A DNA stretch of 64,000 nucleotides. Origin: Rubrivivax sp. GTDB lineage: Bacteria > Pseudomonadota > Gammaproteobacteria > Burkholderiales > Burkholderiaceae_C. The notes under the pieces are model-generated. The model was not told where the DNA came from and searched no databases. It saw nothing but the letters and a program-made list of their open reading frames with translations. Both the position numbers and the translations under genes were made by a program. Position 1 is the first letter of the stretch. Every line of letters begins with the position of its first letter. This document shows positions 61,130 through 64,000 of the stretch, piece by piece. The stretch is from positions 1-64,000 of the forward strand of contig JAIXSE010000028.1 of NCBI GenBank assembly GCA_027484825.1. Direction: 5' to 3'.

Positions 61130-62206
61130 CCTCAGGCCGCCCAACAAGCTGGCGCCGTTGAGAAGATCGGTCGGCCGGCTATGGATCGGTCCCTCCGGAA
61201 TGTCCTGCACTTCCGTCAGCAGGGCTGCGGCGCAGCGGATCATCGGCCAGGCCAGCGGGGCCCCCGTGCCGTCGCTGCAGTCCATACCCAGCTCCAGCAA
61301 GGCGGTCGCGTGGAACAGAGACAGGCACTCGTCCAGGCCGCGATGAAGCGTACTGCGGCAGAACACCGCATAGTCGGTCACCGGCGGCGCAATCATCGAG
61401 GCCACCTTCAAGGCCGCGCAGGCGGTCATGCCATCCACCAGGATCAGTTGCCGCTTGCTGGCCGCCACCAGCATCGCGCCCACCATCACCGCCAGTTCAT
61501 GACCGCCAAAGGCGGCCAGCACCGCCATCGGTTCTTCCACGTCGCGGTGGCGAGCCTGCGCACTCTGCAGCACCACCAGCAAATGGGTCAGGTCGTCCTG
61601 CGGCATGTCCGGGCCTGAAATCAGGAAGTCGCGCACTGGCAGGTCGGTGAGGCGGGACAGCACCAGCGCCGCAGCCTCCATCGACCCCTGACCCAGGCCG
61701 GCGCAGGCCAGCACATTGCTGGACAGGTTGTCCGAGATCTCCATGCCCACCCGCACACCGGCGTGGGCCTGCTCCAGGGTCATGGCCGGGCCGACGCGGC
61801 AGTTGCGGGTGCCGTGAGCAATCTTGCGGGCCAGCAGGCCACGTTGCGGGCTGAGCGGTTCGGCAATGCCGCAGTCCACCACCGTCACATGCATGCCCTG
61901 GTGGTTGGCAAACACGGTGGAGGGCAGGCGATGCTGCAGCGCGAGCAGGGCCTGCTCCCGCGTGCTGCGGCCATTGGGCAGCTTGATGCCGTCCACCGCC
62001 AGGCCGTGGTCACCGGCAAACAGCATCAGCGTGGGAATGTCCAGCTCTGGCGTCAGGGTGTTCTGGATCAGTCCCAGCCGCACCGCCAGCGGCTCCAGCT
62101 CCCCCAGGCGACCGGCGATGGCGCTGCGCTGATCCAGGCGGGCGCGCAGGGTGCGCTCCAGCTCCGGATTGAGGGTCGGGCTGATGAGGGACTGATGGAT
62201 GGACAT
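61121..62206 (-). CDS. cobT: CobT-family phosphoribosyltransferase with altered active site
   Basis: Member of the nicotinate-nucleotide:dimethylbenzimidazole phosphoribosyltransferase family, which makes the lower-ligand ribotide of cobalamin; 361 residues against 356 in Salmonella CobT. Family segments FAGDHGLAVDG (64-74), KIAHGTRN and VGPAMTLEQAHAGVRVG (138-154) are present. Two active-site glutamates differ: canonical GEMGIGNTT reads ACAGLGQGS (167-175), putting Cys168 at the Glu174 position, and GEGTG reads SDGTG, with Asp312 at the Glu317 position. Activity on the usual substrate is therefore uncertain. No other cobalamin gene or B12 riboswitch is nearby. The gene symbol is by family only. 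Confidence 0.85.
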   Translation of the reverse strand: MSIHQSLISPTLNPELERTLRARLDQRSAIAGRLGELEPLAVRLGLIQNTLTPELDIPTLMLFAGDHGLAVDGIKLPNGRSTREQALLALQHRLPSTVFANHQGMHVTVVDCGIAEPLSPQRGLLARKIAHGTRNCRVGPAMTLEQAHAGVRVGMEISDNLSSNVLACAGLGQGSMEAAALVLSRLTDLPVRDFLISGPDMPQDDLTHLLVVLQSAQARHRDVEEPMAVLAAFGGHELAVMVGAMLVAASKRQLILVDGMTACAALKVASMIAPPVTDYAVFCRSTLHRGLDECLSLFHATALLELGMDCSDGTGAPLAWPMIRCAAALLTEVQDIPEGPIHSRPTDLLNGASLLGGLRKN

Positions 62207-62410
62207 GACGGACGACGCACAGCGGGGAGGCGTGCAGCGCGGTCATCGTCGCACGCGCGGGCAGATGCCCGTCTCCCATTGTGTGTTGACGCACACAGTT
62301 GCTCGATCCGCAAATGCCCCAGGCCACCTGGACCAGGGGCAAACCGTGCGCATAGCGCTCATCTGCGTCGCAAGCAGCCGACGTCGCCCACGGGGCCAGG
62401 GGCCAAGGCC

Positions 62411-63928
62411 TCAGCGCAGGAAGAGCCGATACACCGGGTTGTTGGTTTCCTCGGTGCAGGGATAGTTCAGCTGTTCGAGGAAGGCCTTGAAGACCTTGGC
62501 ATCGCCCTTGGGCACCTGCAGCCCGACCAGGATGCGCCCGTAGTCCGCCCCCTGGTTGCGGTAGTGGAAGAGGCTGATGTTCCAGTCCGGATGCAGGGTG
62601 GAGAGAAAGCGCATCAAGGCGCCCGGACGCTCCGGGAAGACAAAGCGGAACAGTCGCTCGTTCTCAGCCAGCTCGGTGCGTCCGCCGACCATGTGCCGCA
62701 CGTGCTGCTTGGCCAGTTCGTCGTCCGTGAGATTGACGGTGGGGAAACGGTGCTTCTCAAACTGGCGGGCCAGTTTGTCCGCTTCCTCGCGGCGGCTGAT
62801 GCTCAGGCCGACAAAGACGTGGGCCTCCTGGGTGTCGGAGATGCGGTAGTTGAATTCGGTGACGCTGCGCGGGCCGATCAGCTCGCAAAAGCGCCGGAAG
62901 CTGCCCCGTTCCTCGGGAATGGTGACGGCAAACAGCGCCTCCCGGTGTTCACCCACCTCGGCCCGCTCGGCGACAAAGCGCAGCCGATCGAAGTTCATGT
63001 TGGCGCCGCAGGTGATGGCGACGTAGGTCTGGCCCTTCAGGCCCTTTTCCGCGGCATATTGTTTGATGGCCGCCACGCCCAGGCCACCGGCCGGCTCCAG
63101 GATGCTGCGGGTATCCACAAACACATCCTTGATGGCGGCGCAGACGGCGTCGGTGTCCACCACCACGTAGTCGTCCACCAGTTCGCGGCAGACGCGGAAG
63201 GTTTCCTCGCCCACCAGTTTCACCGCCGTGCCGTCGGAGAACAGACCGACGTCGTGCAGCGTCACCCGCTTGCCGGCCTGGATGGAGCGCACCATGGCGT
63301 CCGAATCCCGGGTCTGCACGCCGATCACCTTGATCTCGGGCCGCACGGCCTTGATGTAGGCGGCCACGCCTGAAATCAGGCCGCCCCCGCCGATGGCGCA
63401 GAAAATCGCGTCGATCGGGCCGGGATGCTGGCGCAGCACCTCCATGGCGATGGTGCCCTGGCCGGCGATGACGTCCGGGTCATCAAACGGGTGGACAAAG
63501 GTCAGGCTTTGCGCGCGCTCGAGTTCCAGTGCATGGTGATAGGCATCGGTGAAGGATTCTCCGACCTGCACCACTTCGCCGCCCAGGGCCTGGACGGCGT
63601 CGACTTTCACCCGCGGTGTGGTCACCGGCATCACGATCACGGCGCGACAACCGAGTTTTTTAGCCGACAGCGCCACGCCTTGTGCATGGTTTCCGGCCGA
63701 TGCGCAGATCACCCCACGGCTGAGTTGCTCCGCCGACAGCTGCGCCATCTTGTTATAGGCGCCCCGCAGCTTGAAACTGAATACCGGCTGCTGGTCTTCG
63801 CGTTTGAGCCAGACCTTGTTGTTAATTCGCTTGGAGAGATCGCGCGCGAAGTCGAGCGAGGTTTCCTGCGCCACCTCATATACCCGCGCATTCAGAATTC
63901 GCTGGAGATAGCTCTGGTCGGCAGGCAA
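62411..63928 (-). CDS. ilvA: Threonine ammonia-lyase, biosynthetic (IlvA)
   Basis: PLP enzyme that deaminates threonine to 2-oxobutanoate, the first committed step to isoleucine. The catalytic domain (about 10-320) has the PLP lysine in PVFSFKLRGAYNKM, the phosphate loop CASAGNHAQGVALSA and GGGGLISGVAAY. Two ACT-like regulatory domains (about 330-500, EERGSFRRFCELIGPR and ERPGALMRFLSTLHPDWN) mark the isoleucine-inhibited biosynthetic form. The only in-frame start in the window is TTG 63928, giving 505 residues, a normal length; however, the frame stays open to the window edge, so the true start may lie outside. The 204 bases between it and the CobT gene hold no clear gene. Confidence 0.95.
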   Translation of the reverse strand: MPADQSYLQRILNARVYEVAQETSLDFARDLSKRINNKVWLKREDQQPVFSFKLRGAYNKMAQLSAEQLSRGVICASAGNHAQGVALSAKKLGCRAVIVMPVTTPRVKVDAVQALGGEVVQVGESFTDAYHHALELERAQSLTFVHPFDDPDVIAGQGTIAMEVLRQHPGPIDAIFCAIGGGGLISGVAAYIKAVRPEIKVIGVQTRDSDAMVRSIQAGKRVTLHDVGLFSDGTAVKLVGEETFRVCRELVDDYVVVDTDAVCAAIKDVFVDTRSILEPAGGLGVAAIKQYAAEKGLKGQTYVAITCGANMNFDRLRFVAERAEVGEHREALFAVTIPEERGSFRRFCELIGPRSVTEFNYRISDTQEAHVFVGLSISRREEADKLARQFEKHRFPTVNLTDDELAKQHVRHMVGGRTELAENERLFRFVFPERPGALMRFLSTLHPDWNISLFHYRNQGADYGRILVGLQVPKGDAKVFKAFLEQLNYPCTEETNNPVYRLFLR

Positions 63929-64000
63929 TAAGGCGGGATGGCGTGCGCTGGGGCGCGCATCGCTTGTGGATGTGGACTTGCGCGGGGCGCGCCGTGGGCC

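Noticed and set aside
62207-62410. Possible cobalamin riboswitch or other leader between ilvA and the CobT-family gene
   Set aside because: No B12-box-like sequence on the minus strand; only small hairpins such as GCGGGCAGATGCCCGTC near 62260 were found.

Overview
The window is GC-rich, gene-dense chromosomal DNA from a beta-proteobacterium. Gene content (PilT/PilU, a complete type II secretion core, ErpA, the RsmI-YraN-DiaA-DolP block, a two-subunit-fused indolepyruvate ferredoxin oxidoreductase) and protein style point to the Burkholderiales, perhaps a Roseateles/Mitsuaria-like genus. That placement is inference from reading, not a search. No rRNA, tRNA, CRISPR array, transposase or phage gene was seen.

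Layout. 1-5.6 kb: 3' part of an indolepyruvate oxidoreductase, a divergent Lrp-type regulator, a CBS-pair protein, a small membrane protein, an orphan cheZ and mtfA. 6.0-13.4 kb: the accessory region. It holds a small unknown gene and three paralogous genes of unknown function (6461-8503, 8570-10600, 12027-13370), the last two separated by the housekeeping GTPase rbgA/ylqF on the other strand. The paralogues share a core of about 400 residues with a short leucine-rich-repeat-like stretch; two carry long low-complexity tails. 13.4-17.7 kb: a copper-handling cluster (CusF-like protein, Tat-exported multicopper oxidase, TolC-type outer-membrane protein, His/Met/Cys-rich protein). 18-20 kb: a TonB-domain protein and a chemoreceptor. 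20.3-23.4 kb: yggS, pilT, pilU (twitching motility ATPases). 23.5-28.7 kb: a beta-hydroxyacid dehydrogenase, dolP-diaA-yraN, rsmI and tldD. 28.9-30.2 kb: aroG preceded by an aromatic-residue-rich leader peptide and an intrinsic terminator, a textbook-shaped attenuator. 30.4-35.3 kb: htpG, srkA, a DUF2726 protein and a GNAT acetyltransferase. 35.5-41.6 kb: rplM-rpsI, erpA, anmK, an M23 peptidase and tyrS. 41.7-48.7 kb: a GH15 glycosidase, an acyltransferase and a tricorn-like protease. 48.8-61.1 kb: a 5'-nucleotidase and a type II secretion operon gspGHIJKLMNDEF, with gspC divergent. 61.1-64 kb: a CobT-family protein with altered active-site glutamates, and ilvA.

How the genes fit together. 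The T2SS genes are tightly coupled by four-base ATGA overlaps and probably run on through the nucleotidase and tricorn-like protease to a strong terminator at 44962-44983. PilT/PilU, CheZ and the chemoreceptor belong to surface and flagellar motility. The copper cluster reads as one minus-strand operon. The most novel material is the three-gene paralogue family; the best-supported regulatory find is the aroG attenuator. Several small structured repeats (a 26-bp inverted repeat near 17.8 kb, a 13-bp tandem repeat near 36.7 kb, paired hairpins before rplM) are recorded separately.
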